A DNA stretch of 49,092 nucleotides from Mucilaginibacter psychrotolerans (GTDB lineage Bacteria > Bacteroidota > Bacteroidia > Sphingobacteriales > Sphingobacteriaceae): assembly GCF_004519315.1 (NCBI RefSeq), contig NZ_SOZE01000005.1:1-49092 (forward strand), in the 5' to 3' direction. Shown here one piece after another: positions 48,532-49,092 of this stretch. The notes beneath the pieces were generated by a model. The model did not search any database. It saw only the letters and a list, made by a program, of their open reading frames with translations, and was not told where the DNA came from. The translations under genes were made by a program, and so were the position numbers. Position 1 is the first letter of the stretch; every line of letters begins with the position of its first letter.

Positions 48532-49092
48532 CCGTTCCATAAATGGAACGGCAATGAAGGTGCATCAATTTATCACTATAGGATTTACGCCCATCACTGC
48601 CGCCCCTTCATTGCCGTCGACTTTAGTCGACGGAATACAATGGAACTGCAATGAAGGTGCATTGCTTTCTACCATACTTGATTTACGGCAATGACTGCAA
48701 ACCCACCTTCAGTGCAACTTATCCGTTCCATAAATGAAACGGCAATGAAGGTGCATTAATTTATACTATAGGATTTACGCCCATCACTGCAAACCAACCT
48801 TCATTGCAACTTATCCGTTCCATAAATGAAACGGCAATGAAGGTGCATTAATTTATACTATAGGATTTACGCCCATCACTGCAAACCAACCTTCATTGCC
48901 GTCGACTTTAGTCGACGGAATACAATGGAATGGCAATGAAGGAGAATTGCGTTTTACTATGCTTGATTTACGCCCATCACTGCAAACCCAGCTTCATTGC
49001 AACTTATCCGTTCCATAAATGAAACGGCAATGAAGGTGCATCAATTTATCACTATAGGATTTACGCCCATCACTGCAAACCAACCTTCATTG
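48532..49092. repeat. REP array III, running off the window end
   Basis: Heads CCGTTCCATAAATGGAACGG (48532) and CCGTTCCATAAATGAAACGG (48723, 48815, 49008) are each followed by CAATGAAGGTGCAT. Second-type heads CCGTCGACTTTAGTCGACGG lie at 48614 and 48899, preceded by CTTCATTG. The core includes CTATAGGATTTACGCCCATC. Arms CAATGAAGG and CCTTCATTG are the same as in arrays I and II although head and core sequences differ. Some junctions lack a head (TTCATTGCAACTTATCCG). The array continues beyond 49092. Confidence 0.95.

Overview
The window is a chromosomal segment from a Bacteroidota bacterium, most likely family Sphingobacteriaceae (a Mucilaginibacter- or Pedobacter-like organism). This rests on several things visible here: promoters of the TAnnTTTG type with a TTG/TTTG element about 19-20 bases upstream, a type IX secretion plug (DUF5103) protein, a BamA/TamA-type lipoprotein (TamL), LytS/LytTR two-component genes, a holA gene divergent from an HsdR_N-type gene, and AT-rich spacers packed with palindromic repeats. 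The species assignment is inference.

Layout. 1-2584: frameshifted IS1595-type transposase end, old yellow enzyme, a small zinc-ribbon protein, a short SSB. 2593-4517: two arrays of inverted REP pairs (REPIN-like units) around a REP-associated HUH transposase (RAYT). 4554-8771: SDR, PIN toxin/antitoxin, a double-length aromatic amino acid hydroxylase, a flippase-like membrane protein. 8941-10995: N-carbamoylputrescine amidase and agmatine deiminase (agmatine to putrescine). 11168-14302: LiaF-like membrane protein, DUF4288 protein, LytS-type kinase and LytTR regulator. 14314-15051: a Fic protein with a convergent small gene resembling a Fic antitoxin. 15310-17846: L,D-transpeptidase, membrane proteins, TspO, AlkD-like protein. 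17931-23208: tyrosine catabolism (HPPD, homogentisate dioxygenase, fumarylacetoacetase family, flavin reductase). 23245-29403: TamL, TrmH-family methylase, tRNA-Cys with a small basic protein gene, a second REP element with its own RAYT, PyrD, a Tat-exported SGNH hydrolase. 29712-36536: ABC-F ATPase, T9SS plug, thioesterase, MBOAT plus SGNH partner. 36627-41733: macro domain, GHL10-type and CBM9-type secreted proteins, EVE protein, acyltransferase 3. 41894-48362: HolA, HsdR_N protein, hybrid kinase, ValS. 48532 to the end: a third REP array running off the window.

How genes work together. PheH, HPPD, HmgA and the FAH-family protein give Phe to Tyr to homogentisate to fumarate plus acetoacetate; tyrosine aminotransferase and maleylacetoacetate isomerase are not in the window. 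The hmgA-hppD transcript appears to start at a good promoter and to carry a 35-codon aromatic-rich leader ORF. AguA and AguB form a two-step putrescine route.

The strongest candidate for an under-described system is the REP/RAYT set. Two distinct RAYTs each sit next to their own REP family. The first family keeps a fixed frame (CCGT, palindrome, ACGG, then CAATGAAG) while the palindrome interior changes on both sides together, in arrays 44 kb apart. Other palindromic elements appear to have entered the 5' coding regions of hppD and the T9SS plug gene without breaking the reading frame.
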